Shown piece after piece: positions 34,012 to 46,301 of a stretch of DNA of 64,000 nt; the stretch's first letter is position 1; every line of letters begins with the position of its first letter. The translations under genes and the position numbers were made by a program. The stretch comes from Mucidula mucida (lineage: Eukaryota; Basidiomycota; Agaricomycetes; Agaricales; Physalacriaceae). Location of the stretch: contig JADNYV010000102.1 of NCBI GenBank assembly GCA_015501055.1, forward strand, positions 62,001-126,000, in the 5' to 3' direction. The notes under the pieces are model-generated. The model searched no databases. It had not been told where the DNA came from and worked only from the letters and a program-made list of their open reading frames with translations.

Positions 34012-34497
34012 ATGGAAGCCCCCCCCGCCGCGCATATGAAGGCTCCCACCGGCGCTCAACCGCAAGCTGGAGTTCAAATGAGTGAGTTCTATCGTTTCTC
34101 CGTTGGCAGGCTAGTTATCGTGCACAGGCATCATGAACCCGTCCGCAGGCAAGACTAGCCAGCAGAACGAGCCTTGTGAACACCAGAAGAAGGCTATGCG
34201 TCTTCGCGGAGGCGGTGCTGGCAAGGTGTGTCCCGTTTCTACGCCTACTATTCCCCTCTAACACTCTTCGTCAGGACTGTTGCTTGGGAATGCTCGGATG
34301 CTTCCTCTGTTTCGAGTGCTGTGAGGTATGAATTCGTTTCCAATACGATACAAGTCCAAGGAATCTCATCACTGTTGTATAGGGCTGCTGTGATTGTATC
34401 GCGGATATTATCTGTGAGTATCAGTTCCTATTGAATCCTTCACGGCCGAAACTGACACGCCGCTACCACAGGCTGTCCTTGCGAAATGTGCTGCTAA
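34012..34497 (+). CDS. Small cysteine-rich CYSTM-like protein
   Basis: Five exons give a protein of about 75-80 residues. The N terminus is proline- and glutamine-rich (MEAPPAAHMKAPTGAQPQAG). Then come EPCEHQKKAMRLRGGGAGK and a C-terminal cysteine block: DCCLGMLGCFLCFECCE, GCCDCIADII, CCPCEMCC, stop at 34495-34497. The paired Cys on a hydrophobic helix resemble the CYSTM class of tail-anchored stress proteins. The final exon (after GCTACCACAG) adds only seven codons. Strong TATA box and leader suggest high or inducible expression. Function inferred from composition only. Confidence 0.75.
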
Positions 34498-34687
34498 AGC
34501 GCCATTCACCGCGTGTTGTTTGACCAAGAAAGAGAACTTTACCCCGCCTTGTCTTTGTAAATCTGCTCCGTCGGACTTGAATGAAGATGAATATATTATT
34601 ATCATTGTCCAAAAATAAGGTCGTAATTATAGATCCCTAACTACGCGCCGCCACGTTTCAGACTGTGGTCTACGTCAAACGATACTC

Positions 34688-36423
34688 TCAGCTTGACTGA
34701 ATACCGCCGGCATCTTTCCATTTTCCTAGACCCATACCTTGTTCAAACAGCTCTAACGCCGCCTGCCCGACCTCAAGTGATCCATATCCATAGGCCGGCA
34801 CCTCGTGTCCCGCGCCGTACACTCGAACATAGGTGAAATTCTTTGCCGTCTTGTAGAGTCCAGCGGGTTGCCCGTCGACAGTATAATCCTCGAACTTGGA
34901 CAAGGAGAGCCCAAGCGTCGCGTCGATCATGTTCTCGACACCTTGGTAGTTGCAGATGTAGTCCTACATTCCCACATACCGGTCAGACAAGGCTAAAAGT
35001 CCGAGGGATAGAAAACTCACAGCGTCTCCGTCTAATATGACTACTTTCACGCCTCTTTCAATGACATCCTCCAACGCCCCTCGCGTACTCCTCATCCAGT
35101 CCCCAGTCATCGCGAAATTGGTGTACACATCCAGATTGAACGCAGTCCAGTTTGACTCTGCTCCGATGGATGCTTGGAACGATGCATCGGTCAGCAAGGG
35201 CTCAAGCGCAGGCGGATACGGGTTGGGAACAGGCGTGGGGACATAGTATACCTTCGTGTTATGAGCACGGTAGCTATCAGGGAATGAAGAAGGACATACG
35301 TCGTAGATCCCGGATAGAGGGGTCAGGATAAACTGATTACAGAATACCAGTGCGTTAGCACAGACATGGTTCGTGCCATCGTCATTGCAGGAGGTTATCT
35401 ACGCATTAAAGATTGAGTGTTCTACAAACAAAAAAGGGAACACACTAGATCCTTGCAGCCGTTCGGGACCTCCCACGAATAGTTGGATACTTGGACGACC
35501 GCATCAGACACCAAGGGGTGGTACGGGTTATTCTGTGCATAGGAAATGTAGCCGGGGTATTGGAGCAAGGGATCCTAGAACAATAACTTAGCAGTCTAGT
35601 CGAGACATTGGAGGAATCCAAAACTAACAGTCAGTCCGTTGATGATCCCTAGCACTGTCAAATTTAACGGTACGCCGTCAATCTCGCCCGAGTCAATGGC
35701 ATCGTTCTGCAAGAGGAAGTAGTCGGCGAAGGTCGGTCCGTAATGCCCACCGTACCTATGGGACTTGTTCAATGCAACCACCCGAAGACGAAAAAGGAAG
35801 ACCCACGACTCCGTCCAAATGGACAGCTCCTTGCTCTGCAGATGCGTAAACCTCTCGTTCGCGAGAAAGATCTGCATGAACTTCCATATGTCTACCGCTG
35901 CCTCTTTCGACGAGAACACTTTCGTGTCACCGTAAGAGAAGCCAACGCCGACAGGTTGGTCGATGAAGAGCACGTTCGCGTTGTTGTTCCATGCATACGC
36001 GTTGGGCGTGACCGACGCGCTGTCGTTGGTAATGCGGCAAGGTCCTAATTCCTGAAAGAGACCGATCATACTGGAGCTCCCAGGCCCGCCGTTAAACCAA
36101 AGCGTGAGGGGCGCGTCCTCCGCGTTATCACGCGCCGAAAAGTACCAGAAGAAGATGGCTTCCGTTTCCGTTAAGTTGACATACCCGGAGGCCTGGTATA
36201 CGTCTGGCGTCGTTTCGCAGATCCCAAAGTTCTCTGTTACGCGCAGGGATCCGTTAGTCGGAGCTGATACGGCGTCGCGCTGCGCTATGGCTGAGATTGG
36301 CGACACTGCGGCTTTGGTGGTCTTTGGGACACCGCCTAGAATGCCGTCAATGTCGGGAACTTGGCCTGCGCCTACGGCTTGCGAGCCCAGCGTACATAAC
36401 ACGAGAGTGATGAGAGGTAACAT
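34688..36423 (-). CDS. Secreted serine carboxypeptidase (peptidase family S10)
   Basis: Signal peptide MLPLITLVLCTLGSQAVGAG, then a short pro-region. Then ENFGICETTPDVYQASGYVNL, the substrate-binding LTLWFNGGPGSSSMIG, and ANVLFIDQPVGVGFSYGDT. The nucleophile motif WTESYGGHYGPTF is split by an intron after the Ser codon (GTGGGT...CCATAG). The catalytic Asp segment VVILDGDA is followed by an intron, with NYQGVENMIDATLG next. The His segment VRVYGAGHEVPAYGYG precedes the stop. All three catalytic residues are present. The family removes C-terminal residues from peptides, usually at acidic pH, in the vacuole or outside the cell. Several Asn-X-Ser/Thr sites fit secretion. Confidence 0.9.
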
Positions 36424-37214
36424 GAATGGGGTGGAAAAGTCCTTTCATCCCGCTTTATGTAGGCGATGGAGAGCAAGGTATTCGGAGCCGAAGTTGAACC
36501 CTACAAGTGGAGCCTATGGTTGCTGTGGAACTGCACCGGATGAGTTCATCAGGTGTAGCAGCTGAAAGGCGGAAGAAACTGCGATGTGCTTGGCTGAGTG
36601 CCGTAAGAAATACGACAAGTTGTGGAATGACGGAGAATGACTTTCGTGATTCTTCCGGTGGAATTTTGCTATTGCTAAGTGGCGGACCAATCGAGACAAC
36701 TTTCTGCTACACACGTTCAAGCAATATCAAGCGGAAGCATCGAAAGTGTATGAGGAAGATGATACTTTTTTCTTAGAGTCTCAAACTGAATTGAGCCAGT
36801 TTACGCATGGACGCAATGCCTCAGCCGAGACCATCCCTGGAACGAGCTCGCACGAGTATGAGGCTATGAGCGCGCTCGCAACGGGCAAGCGGAGTTGTGG
36901 GGACAAGACTCCCAAAACGTCAACTCGAAGAGCTCGAAAATTGACATGAATCTTGCCAAGCAAGAGTATTTGAGCGGTCGAAGTCATTCGGAGCCGACGA
37001 TCCTGGAACACTGCCTGATCATTCGGGTGCTGAGCGCTGAGCACTATCAAACGGGAAAGAACTCGACGCGACCTAGTCGCGGACCGAGAAAGAGGATCCT
37101 ACAAACTACCGGAAGTGACATGAGCAGGGTATGCGCATCGTTCAGTCATGCGGTGCCTACTGTTCTCGTGTTGAGGATGTTTGCGTTTCATATCCGAAGG
37201 CGGTGAGAGTCACT
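36424..37214. other. Intergenic, nothing recognised
   Basis: Upstream flank of the carboxypeptidase gene. Short frames on both strands show no motif. Confidence 0.45.
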
Positions 37215-37921
37215 TCAGCTCCGTATGAGATATGAGGGAGACCAGAGCGCCACACCAGTCGTTACAAAAACCAGTATAAGCACACGGCGCGACCTGTTTG
37301 CATGTAGAAAGTTTGGTACTTTCGTCTCCGCAGCGACGCCCACACGCCTTGTGTACGATATCAACGTCCGCCGAAAAAACTGAGCAACCGCATCTTCTTC
37401 AAAACTTGCCACCTGACTATGTAAAAGTTGGCTCTCAATTGCGGAACGCTGAGTCCAACGGTACTTACTGTCGATCTCCAACCTGATATTCACGGGATTC
37501 TCCGGTAGCATTCAAGAATTCAATCGCCAAGGGACGCGAGTTGGTTTGAGATTTGGGCGAGCAAATTCACTGACAAGTCCTCGGCGTTGTTCTCCAGCCA
37601 CCGAGCAACGTGTCGACTTCTTCATTCCAGACTCTGCACATGTCCTGGTCGTACTGCCGAGCTAACGCCAGGCAGCTTTCCCATGGATCGCCAGATTTTG
37701 AAGTTTCGTGGTGCAATGGGTCCCCACAACGCCATCCTTTGGGAGCCTAACCAGTCTTCAATATTCTTCGTAGACTCAAGGTAGATGTGTAGCACGTACC
37801 GCCCTAGTCCCGTGCAATCGTCGTCCTCGGATGGCTGCCTAAAATCTTGCGGAATAAAGGCTGATGGCGAGTCGGTTCTCGTGAAAAGGCAATCGTCCGT
37901 GTCAAAGCGCAGATTTTCCAT
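37215..37921 (-). other. Possible hypothetical or broken gene
   Basis: On the minus strand an acidic start (MENLRFDTDDCLFTRTDSPS) is followed by blocks that look coding but lie in different frames: ARQYDQDMCRVWNEEVDTLL, then NAEDLSVNLLAQISNQLASL, then IPVNIRLEIDSKYRWTQR. The end is a hydrophobic C terminus (VLILVFVTTGVALW). I could not connect all of them with clean splice sites, so this may be a multi-exon gene or a frameshifted relic. No family recognised. Confidence 0.3.
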
Positions 37922-38501
37922 GGTCTAGGCACAAGTTGAGTTTTTCCCAAAACAAAAACCTCGGCACGCGCACTTCTGTCATGGTGGTCTGGGAGTCGCT
38001 TTAGCGTGGGAGCCAGCTAATCGTTTTCTTTCCCCTTCAAGGCTAAGGACGAGGAGTAATACGGTAAGCTTGACTGAGAGGTGACATGATACATGATGGC
38101 GGGAGTCAAGGACTTCAAGGGTTGCTGTGATCATATGTTCTCGGCCGCTATTGCCGGATCAGTGCGCCACATAAAACGTTTTGGAAAGATGATAAGACAA
38201 CGAACTCAGAACCACGCCGGTAGATCTGTCAAAGCCAGGCTGGTGCTGGTTGTAAGTCATTACGTTCAATAGAAATTACCATAAACAGCAGTTCTAACTT
38301 CTAAATGTCAAGACAAACGAAGGTTAGGTAGCAGACCGTTTACGCTTCTGCAATTCCTCACACTCTTGCTTATGTGTAGACTTTTAATGACCCTGCGAAG
38401 CGCGTCAACCATCTTCAGCCCAAGAGTATTGAAGTTCATTCACCTTCTGACATGGGGCGGAACAATAGAACCTCTGGCGACATCCCGCACATATCTTGAG
38501 G
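37922..38501. other. Intergenic, nothing recognised
   Basis: No supported gene between the hypothetical locus and the 3' end of the pRiA4b-like gene. Confidence 0.45.
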
Positions 38502-40273
38502 TCATGCGGACTCCCACATGCCGCAAGCCGTATTAGTAAATTTATCCCTTCCATCCTTCTTCAGTTCCTCAAAATATCCCCAAGAATCTTTATTCATGGT
38601 GGCTGTGATTTCGGTGGTAACTTTACGCGAGATCTTGCCCCGCGCGTGCTCGCGGGAGTCAACGAAGAACCCTTCGAGGGAAGTGGGCATGACGAACATC
38701 TTGGCACCTTCCGTAAAGGATCCTTTTGTGCCCAACGCGGTCATCACAGCTTTCTGAGTCTCTGCGAGGTCGAAGTAGTCGGGGTCAAAGTTACGTCGAA
38801 GGTTCCATCCACGCTCCCTGTAATTAGGCGACGAGTTGATTGCCTTCATGGCCTCTTGTTTCTCCTTTGGTGATCCATTTTTCAGCGTCTCGAGTTTCTT
38901 AGCCCATTGCGCATTGCCCTCGCTATTCTCCATAGGACAGATACCAGACCCAGCAAGGACTTTGACAGCTCCGGTGCTGCTTTCCAGAGGAAGTATATAT
39001 TCAAGCTAAGAGTCGTTAGATAGGTGGTACAAAGCGAGGACTTCACACGGCTTACTTCAATATCATGGTCGTTGTGGTCGCCTAAATCGTATTGATACTT
39101 CATGACATCACCAGTTTTGGCTAACATATGGGCGACACAGAACTCGTCCTCGTTCAAGTACCCATATCCTGACTATGTGAAACGTACATTATATATAATG
39201 AAAACACGTCGAAGAAAAGCCGCGACGTACGAGATCGAGATGCATCATATCTATCGCCTTGCTTTTCTACACATGGGCATCAGATTCATCGGAGACCTCT
39301 AGAGGTAAAGGAAAACCTTTGGGCCAAATTGCGTGCCGTCGAGATAGTCCGTCAGCAAATGTCCATGAAAGTTGCGCACCCTGAAAAAGATTCATCAAAC
39401 AAAACACATCTAATAAATCAGCAGCGTACCATCCCATCAAAGGAGCGAGAATCTTGTCTTGATACACGTCGAGGGCCATGCCGCCAGAGACAACGAATCT
39501 CCTCCAGATACGGGGCTCTCCGTTTGCCTTCAATATTTCTCTGAAAGGGCAGTGTGAGTGGCATGATTTGCCTGAAAACGGTCTCAAACCGTATGGCATA
39601 TAGATCTTGAGCACATAGTCGCGCCTGGTGAGGTCTCCAAGGTTGACCTGCTTGAGAGCGCGTTTCTGAAATCATTAGTAAGGATCGCAGTACAGGCGCG
39701 TCCACCGCGCCTCTGCCGATTCAAACGTACCCTATTCTCAAGGAGTGCTTTCATAAATTGATCTTCAGGACGCGGTAAAGAGAACTTTCCGAACGGAGCG
39801 TATGTCATTTGATGTTCCATCTATCATCATCAAACAGTGAAGAAAAAATATATATCCCACGAAAGCTCTGCTTACCTCGCGAGCACGTATAACCATATGT
39901 CCATCATTTAGCGGATTCCTCTATATACTACCAAAAGGATCACGCTTCAACTCCACATACAAATTTGACGAGGAAAAGAACCCACAGGATAAAACCCCCA
40001 AGATCGAATGCGTCCATCTGGACCTACGTGTTTCTTGTACGTGTCGGGGTCTATCGGACATTGGACATCTCGTTTCACGTATCAATGATGGGAAAGGCAG
40101 AAACTCACGCTCAAAAAACACATCGTGCAGATAAGCGCCATCGTCGTTTGGGGCAAACGTGACAAAAGTAGGTCGTTGCCCCGCGTGCGTCGCTGTACGC
40201 GTCAAATCAGAGTCTGTGAAGCCCATCATCTTCGCAATCCCAAACATGGGATTCGATGAGGAGAAAGGCATCG
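38502..40273 (-). CDS. pRiA4b ORF-3-like domain protein
   Basis: Start chosen at MPFSSSNPMFGIAKMMGF, followed by an N-terminal part (TFVTFAPNDDGAYLHDVFFE, PLNDGHMVIRAREMEHQM) of unknown function. The conserved domain follows across several introns: RRDYVLKIYMPYGLRP, then GEPRIWRRFVVSGGMALDVYQ, then LAPLMGWVRNFHGHLL, then KTGDVMKYQYDLGDHNDHDIE. The last exon has PNYRERGWNLRRNFDPDYFD. The pattern xIWRR...LMGW...H...YDLGD..DH.I is that of the pRiA4b ORF-3-like family, first known from bacterial plasmids and IS1096-type elements and also present in fungi. Biochemical role unknown. Exon edges in the N-terminal half are approximate. Confidence 0.72.
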
Positions 40274-41858
40274 TGAACAGTGTTTCCGGGAGGGAGAGAA
40301 GCGAAGAAAGGATGGAAGGACAAAGCTTTAGGTAAATAGCTCCTGTCCGACACGTGACCATCAGCCGACGCGTCGCGTAACGAGGATGGAAGAAATACAG
40401 GCTGATAGCTATTCTGCAGGAGGTACACAAGGTATTCGTGCGATTATACCTCGACGTGATCCATGAGCTATCCAAATCTGAACTGTGAGTGTACTCATGT
40501 TTCAAAATCCCTTTAGTACTCTTCCCTTGTTGAACATAACATAAGTAGTCTACTATACTCTGCTGTCCTTTGTATAGCTCTGTCTCTTTGCCATGTCCCT
40601 TCAAGGCTTCTATTGTCATTTCTTTTGAGAGTGTGCTGTCGGCACGGGAGGCGTGCCCATCAGCCTTCATCTCATCAACCGGCGTCGCACATAAGTATCT
40701 CAATACTCCGATGAAGTACTACCCTCGCACATCGATGTCACTAGCAACGCACCTCAAAGCTCCTTCTCCCTTACACATAGCTCCTTCTGGAGGCCCCGCA
40801 GCTCCTCACACGTCCGGACATACTCCGCCTTCAATTCCTTTGCCTGTTCTACGTCTACTGGCAGCGCAGCACTCATCTGAAGAAACGAAAAATATGAACT
40901 TCTCAAGTCACGCCAGCAGTGCCGTCGCTTGTCTCGACATTCTCTGCATGACATTGTGATTCTTGGGGACAATATCCGACCAAGGTATGCTACCTACCGT
41001 TGTTAAGAACGGTAAGCTGGCACTGTACAATGCGATTGCCTCGATTTTCGCGGGCGCAGGGCGTGCTCTTCTCGAGATGAGCGTAAGATTGCGTTGTCGA
41101 GAAAGGCAAGACTACATCTTTGCGGAAAATGTAGCTTTGAACAAGAAAACGTTGTAAGTCTTCTTGTCTTTCCGACAAGATTGGCTATCAACCTCGATCA
41201 AGAAGTCAGTTGATGGGATCCGAGTGGGGACACTGCACTTGGATGAATTCGGCGACATAACGTGGACTTACCCAAGAGAAGACCTAGCATCTTAGGCTAT
41301 GAAAGGCAGAGTAGTCCACTGTAGAGTCGATCCGCGTCCAGGCCGTACTTAAGCGGTGCTCGACATTGATTTGACGGAGTACGAGTTACTAATGCGCGGA
41401 GTAAAGTGCCTCTTGGGCGGCGATGATGAGAGTACTGCCACGTAGCGATGTGGACACGGATCTGTGCAAAGAGCAGAGTAGCCGGGAAGGAGATTCAAGG
41501 ATAGAGAGTGAGCATTGCGAGATAGTTGTATAGGTTCAGGATAGCAAAGACGCCATCGCTTGAAATACGAGACAAATGATTGACTTTACAGTATTGCATC
41601 TTGGAGTTGATGAACTTGTTGCGTGGTGGTTGTGATGAGATCATCCGGCTGACGGGCGCGATCACAAGCCGATCAAATTAGTACAAGCTGAGCTGCCCCT
41701 TTCGTTCTTGCTTTCTTACCACCACGACCACGCAAGCAGGTTCAGGAGCCCGACGACGACTTACCAAGTGCTCCGACGAGTAGTACAACGACGAGAAAGG
41801 CTGCCCGACCGCTTGCCCGCCCGCCGACAGTCGTGTCACATATCATACCCCACCAACG
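40274..41858. other. About 1.6 kb without a supported gene
   Basis: A long minus-strand frame overlaps the promoter of the pRiA4b-like gene, and a small frame at 40754-40972 could encode a short coiled coil (VEQAKELKAEYVRTCEELRG). Neither has supporting context. The right half is the upstream region of PSD2. Confidence 0.4.
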
Positions 41859-44800
41859 ATGGCGAAAAAGACGCTGAAATTACCGAGGGCGCTCAAGATT
41901 AAGCGCGGCAATGGACGACGGGGACGCGACCTGAAGCCGATTCCAGGGGAAGACCCCATCGTGCTGCTGCGCGTGCAGGTTATTGGCTGCTCAGACTTGC
42001 TCGCCAAGGATCGGGGTGGCACGAGCGATCCGTAAGTGGGTTTTCTCCGTCTTTGTCTGTTCTAATCCATTCTAGATTCATTCTTCTCACATTGCTTACG
42101 ACCCGCTTCACGACGCCTGTAATTAAGAAGAGTCTCTCGCCCACCTGGGTTGAGGGTACCGCGACGTTCGACTTTCCGATCTATCTCAGCATGAGCGACA
42201 GGCTCGGCGTTCTCGAGCTCGTTGTCTGGGACAAGGATATGCTCAAGAAGGAGTACCTCGGTGAAGTTAGCGTCGCTGTGTCTGATTGGTTTGGCAAGGA
42301 ACAGGAGAGGGCCTTTGGGTTTACTGATAGCAACAACACGGTATGTTCAACTTCTCTTCTTAGAACGTTTACTTAATCTCTTTATAGCCGTTCACACTTC
42401 CTTTACTTTCGACACGGTCTAATACTACCGCGTCTGGTTCTGTTACGCTCAAGCTTGGATTTGTACATCCGCCGAACACGACAGTTCTATCCGAATTTGA
42501 AGAAACCTACGATGAACTTGTCAAACGTGGCAGACGCAGTCTTGTATCTGCACCTCCGGTAAGAGAACTTGACTCTACGTTCTGTCTCACCTGACGGTCA
42601 ACTTCGATTTCTACTCAATACTTGTCGACTTATAGACCGAAGGCGTGGGCACAATTCGGTCCTACTCTGGTGCTCCCAATCTGGTCGACGACTATGAAGA
42701 CGATGGTGGCATATCGTCTGGCTCGTCCTCTGAGGATTCGGACGATGAAGACGAAGAGGACGACTTTGTCGATGCGCCTGACGACTTGGACGCGTCAACT
42801 CCCATAGCCGCGCCATCGTCATCCCTATCTACTCCTCCCAAGACTCCAAATTTAGCCATTACACCGCCATCTCCGTCTGCGCCTCTCCCCGCCTCTGCAC
42901 TTCCCAGGAGTCAGATATCCACTCCCAAACCAAAGAGCCCTACCTTCATGCGCATGAAATTCCCAAGGCGGAATACCGGTGGATCTCTGGTGTCGAGTGG
43001 CGCGAGCACTCCCGTTTCAGACGAGGACATGAAGGAAAAGAAAAAGCGATTTAGAACCAGTTTCCCAAGTCCAAGCTTATCGAGAAAGAACACGACTAGT
43101 GGAGAGGACAGCGGAGGCGGAAGCAAGAGGGAGCGGAAGAAGAAGCCGTATAGCATAAGCAGTCCTAACGATATTGTTGGGATCGTGATGCTGGAGATCA
43201 AGAGCGCAGACGATCTACCGCGATTGAAGAACAGTATGCACTCCCCTCTATTCTACTTCACAGCTAACAGCTTTTCCAGTGACACGCACTGGTTGGGACA
43301 TGGATCCTTTCGTTGTTATATCTTTTGGGAAAAAGGTTTTTCGCACACGCGTCATTCGCCATAGTCGCAACCCGGTATGGGAGGAGAAGCTTTTATTCCA
43401 TGTCCGAAGATACGAAACCAACTTCAAGATACAACTTACGGTGCTCGACTGGGACAAATTGAGCAGCAACGATCTTATCGGAGAAGGGGCGCTCGAGGTG
43501 GGTCAACTCATAGATGCCTTTGCCGGCGACAAGGTAGACGCGCCGGTCGAAATTGAGATAGGGAAAGGCGGCGCTTCAGTCCCCACGGACCAAGAAGGTG
43601 GTACGGACGACAAGGAGATGAAAGAGTATAAAGTCCAGATATCGACTGGTGGCAGCGCGGCTTGGGAGGCGATGCACAAGCCTATCCTTACCGTGCGGGC
43701 CAAATACCAACCTTACGCGGAGCTTCGACGCAAATTTTGGACGCAGTATCTTAAGCAGTACGATACGGACGACACACAGAGTCTCAGTCATATCGAAATT
43801 ACGAGTATGCTTGACTCGCTCGGCAGCACATTGACGAAGACGACAATCAACGGATGGTGGGAACGCTTGGGAAAAGACCCACATACGGATGAGCTGAGCA
43901 TCGGGCAAGCAGTAATGTGTCTTGAAGAGGAGCTAGGACGACCTGATAGCGAGAAGCGCATGGCCAATCCAGACGGCGACGAAGACACGAGCATCAGCGC
44001 CACGCCTGTCATGATGGTGTCCGATTCACGTGGTGGAGAGATCAAGTTGGATCAGCTCAACTTCTCTGGCCCACCGATGAGTGTTATACCGGGGGAGAAG
44101 GCCGAGACGGAAGGCATGCAGATCCCCCTCAGGCCAGATGGTACACGGCTGCCCTCGTCGGAGACGTCGCCTGCCGCGCCTGGAAGTTCGCCTGGTGTTG
44201 CCGGGAGACGTATTCCTTCTTATTCCAGTTCGGATGATGGAGATGAGGCTGACGATGCCGAAGATGAGACTTCGTCCTCAGCGGTAGCGTCGTCACCTGG
44301 GGGCGCGCGGAAGGGCGGGAAGATCAAGGGCCGTTTCCGTCGCAAGGGGAAGAAATCCAAGTCCTCCGAATCGTCCTCGTCCAGCGGCTCGAGCCCCCCT
44401 GGTCCGTCTCTGGAACGTGTTATCAACGTGAAGAACTGTCCGCTGTGCCACCGACCGCGACTTAATTCCAAAGCGGAGATGGATATCATTACGCATTTGG
44501 CGGTGTGTGCGTCGAGTGACTGGAGCAAGGTGGGCTCGATTGCGGTGAGCAATTATGTGACCGGGGCGCAGGCGCAGAGGAAGTGGTACACGCGTATCAT
44601 GGGTAGAATTGGTGGGGGTGATTACCGGCTTGGGGCGAACAGTGCGAACATTATCGTGCAAGATCGGATCAGTGGGGGGCTGCAGGAGGAGAAGATGGCG
44701 GTGTACGTGCGACTCGGGATCAGATTGTTGTACAAGGGGACCAGTCGGATGGAGGGCGGCGCGGCGAGAAAGTTGTTGAAGAGTTTGTCGATCAAGCAAG

Positions 44801-45714
44801 GCGTGAAGTATGATGCTCCTGAGAGCGCGGCGGGCATACCTGCATTCATCGAATTTCATGGGTTGAAGGTCGATGATATTCTGGATCCGCTGGATTCGTT
44901 CAGTAGGTCCCCTTGAGTCGACTGTTGACATTTTGCTGATTGCCTGATCATTTAGAAACTTTCAACGAATTTTTTTATCGCAAGCTTAAGCCTTCCGCAC
45001 GCCCAATCGAGCAGCCGGAGAATCCTTTCCGACTGGTGTCAGCCGCTGACTGCCGACTAATGGCATTCGAAAGTGTTTCCGAGGCGACGAGGTTGTGGAT
45101 TAAAGGGCGCGATTTCACTGTGGCCAAGCTTCTAGGCGATGTGTACAAAGCGGATGCGCCACGGTACGACGGCGGTGCTGTTGCGATTTTCCGGTTGGCG
45201 CCACAAGATTATCACCGTTTCCACTCGTCTGTGGATGGTCGCATTGGGAAAATGGAGTATATTAGTGGGGAGTATTATACTGTCAATGTGGGTCTCCCTA
45301 ATCTTTCATGGTGGCCTCCAAACTGATGAATATTTAGCCCCAAGCTATTCGGACCCAGCTCGACGTGTACGGAGAGAATGCGCGTAAGGTCGTGCCTATT
45401 GATTCGCCCCAGTTTGGCAAGGTGATGGCGGTGTGCGTGGGTGCGATGATGGTTGGGACGATCAAGACTACTGTTGAGGAAGGTGAGGATGTCCGGCGGG
45501 GGCAGGAGTTTGGGTATTTTGCATTTGGTGAGTGCACGGCGATGTAAGGAATAATGTAAACTAATGTGATTTAGGTGGCTCGACGATTGTGATGCTTTTC
45601 GAACCTGGAAAAGTTGTGTGGGATGAGGATCTGTTAATCAATGGACGTGCAAGTTTGGAGACGTTGGTGAGAGTGGGGATGGGCATCGGGACGGCTGTTG
45701 GAAGTCCAGCGTGA
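41859..45714 (+). CDS. PSD2: Phosphatidylserine decarboxylase, PSD2 type with two C2 domains
   Basis: Makes phosphatidylethanolamine by decarboxylating phosphatidylserine on endosomal/Golgi membranes. Start MAKKTLKLPRALKIKRGNG. The first C2 domain reads LLRVQVIGCSDLLAKDRGGTSDP, then SLSPTWVEGTATFDF, then WDKDMLKKEYLGE. A serine- and acid-rich linker leads to a second C2 domain (WDMDPFVVISFGKKVFRT, SRNPVWEEKLLFHV, LDWDKLSSNDLIGEG). Next is an EF-hand-like loop (YDTDDTQSLSHIEITSML) and a Cys-rich patch CPLCHRPRL. The catalytic domain has NEFFYRKLKPSARPI, PQDYHRFHSSVDG and the self-cleavage motif FGGST, split by an intron after FG. The Ser of GGST becomes the pyruvoyl group of the alpha chain. 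Seven or so introns, all followed in frame. Fungal PSD2 usually carries the same C2, C2, EF, catalytic order. Confidence 0.93.
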
Positions 45715-46239
45715 TGTTGAATGCGAACGGACGCTAGATTATACTTATGGAGGGGGATGGGAGGGACGATTTATATACATAGCATATTGCATTGTTTTGT
45801 AAAGTGTAAATGTACGGTGAGAAGCGTTATAAGGGAAGTGTTGGTGGATATTTAGTTGTAGCTAATTCTTAAATTGCGCCACACAAGGCAAATATTCTTG
45901 CTGACTCAGCATTACCTGTGGTCCTCGCCTTTGCTCTCACCATTAGTTTTAGGAAACAACAGCGAAGGGATTCCATGTCTCTGTAAAAACAGGCGCTGCC
46001 AAACTGGTCGACGTCTACTAGCTCTCAAACATGCAGTGGGACCGGACATTCGACGGCGCGTACACTGGTAGCCTCCCATTCGGATATTTTCCGAGTCGCA
46101 CTGGCTTTTTTTAATTCAGGGAGTCTAGAGTGCGTTTAAGACAGCGATCTCGTCATCGTCATCGTACTTGTACTATGATGATTTCGCGCCGATGATGCTC
46201 TACGTACAAGCTTGGTCATCCTGAGACAGGCGCGCCAGC
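45715..46239. other. Intergenic
   Basis: 3' flank of PSD2 and upstream region of the next gene; no open frame of note. Confidence 0.5.
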
Positions 46240-46245
46240 TATAAG
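46240..46245 (+). promoter_or_regulatory. Putative TATA box of the histidine-rich protein gene
   Basis: TATAAG, 62 bp upstream of the start codon at 46302. Confidence 0.4.
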
Positions 46246-46301
46246 AAGCGCGGCACTCGTCAAAGTCTTCTCTTTACCTTCTCTCATTCCCACAACACAC
46301 G

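Noticed and set aside
39921..40703. 260-codon minus-strand open frame
   Set aside because: Only the part from 40273 onward is supported as the first exon of the pRiA4b-like gene; the upstream part has no motif and covers the promoter.
40754..40972. Possible small coiled-coil protein on the minus strand
   Set aside because: Short, with no splice partner or conserved neighbour; chance cannot be excluded.
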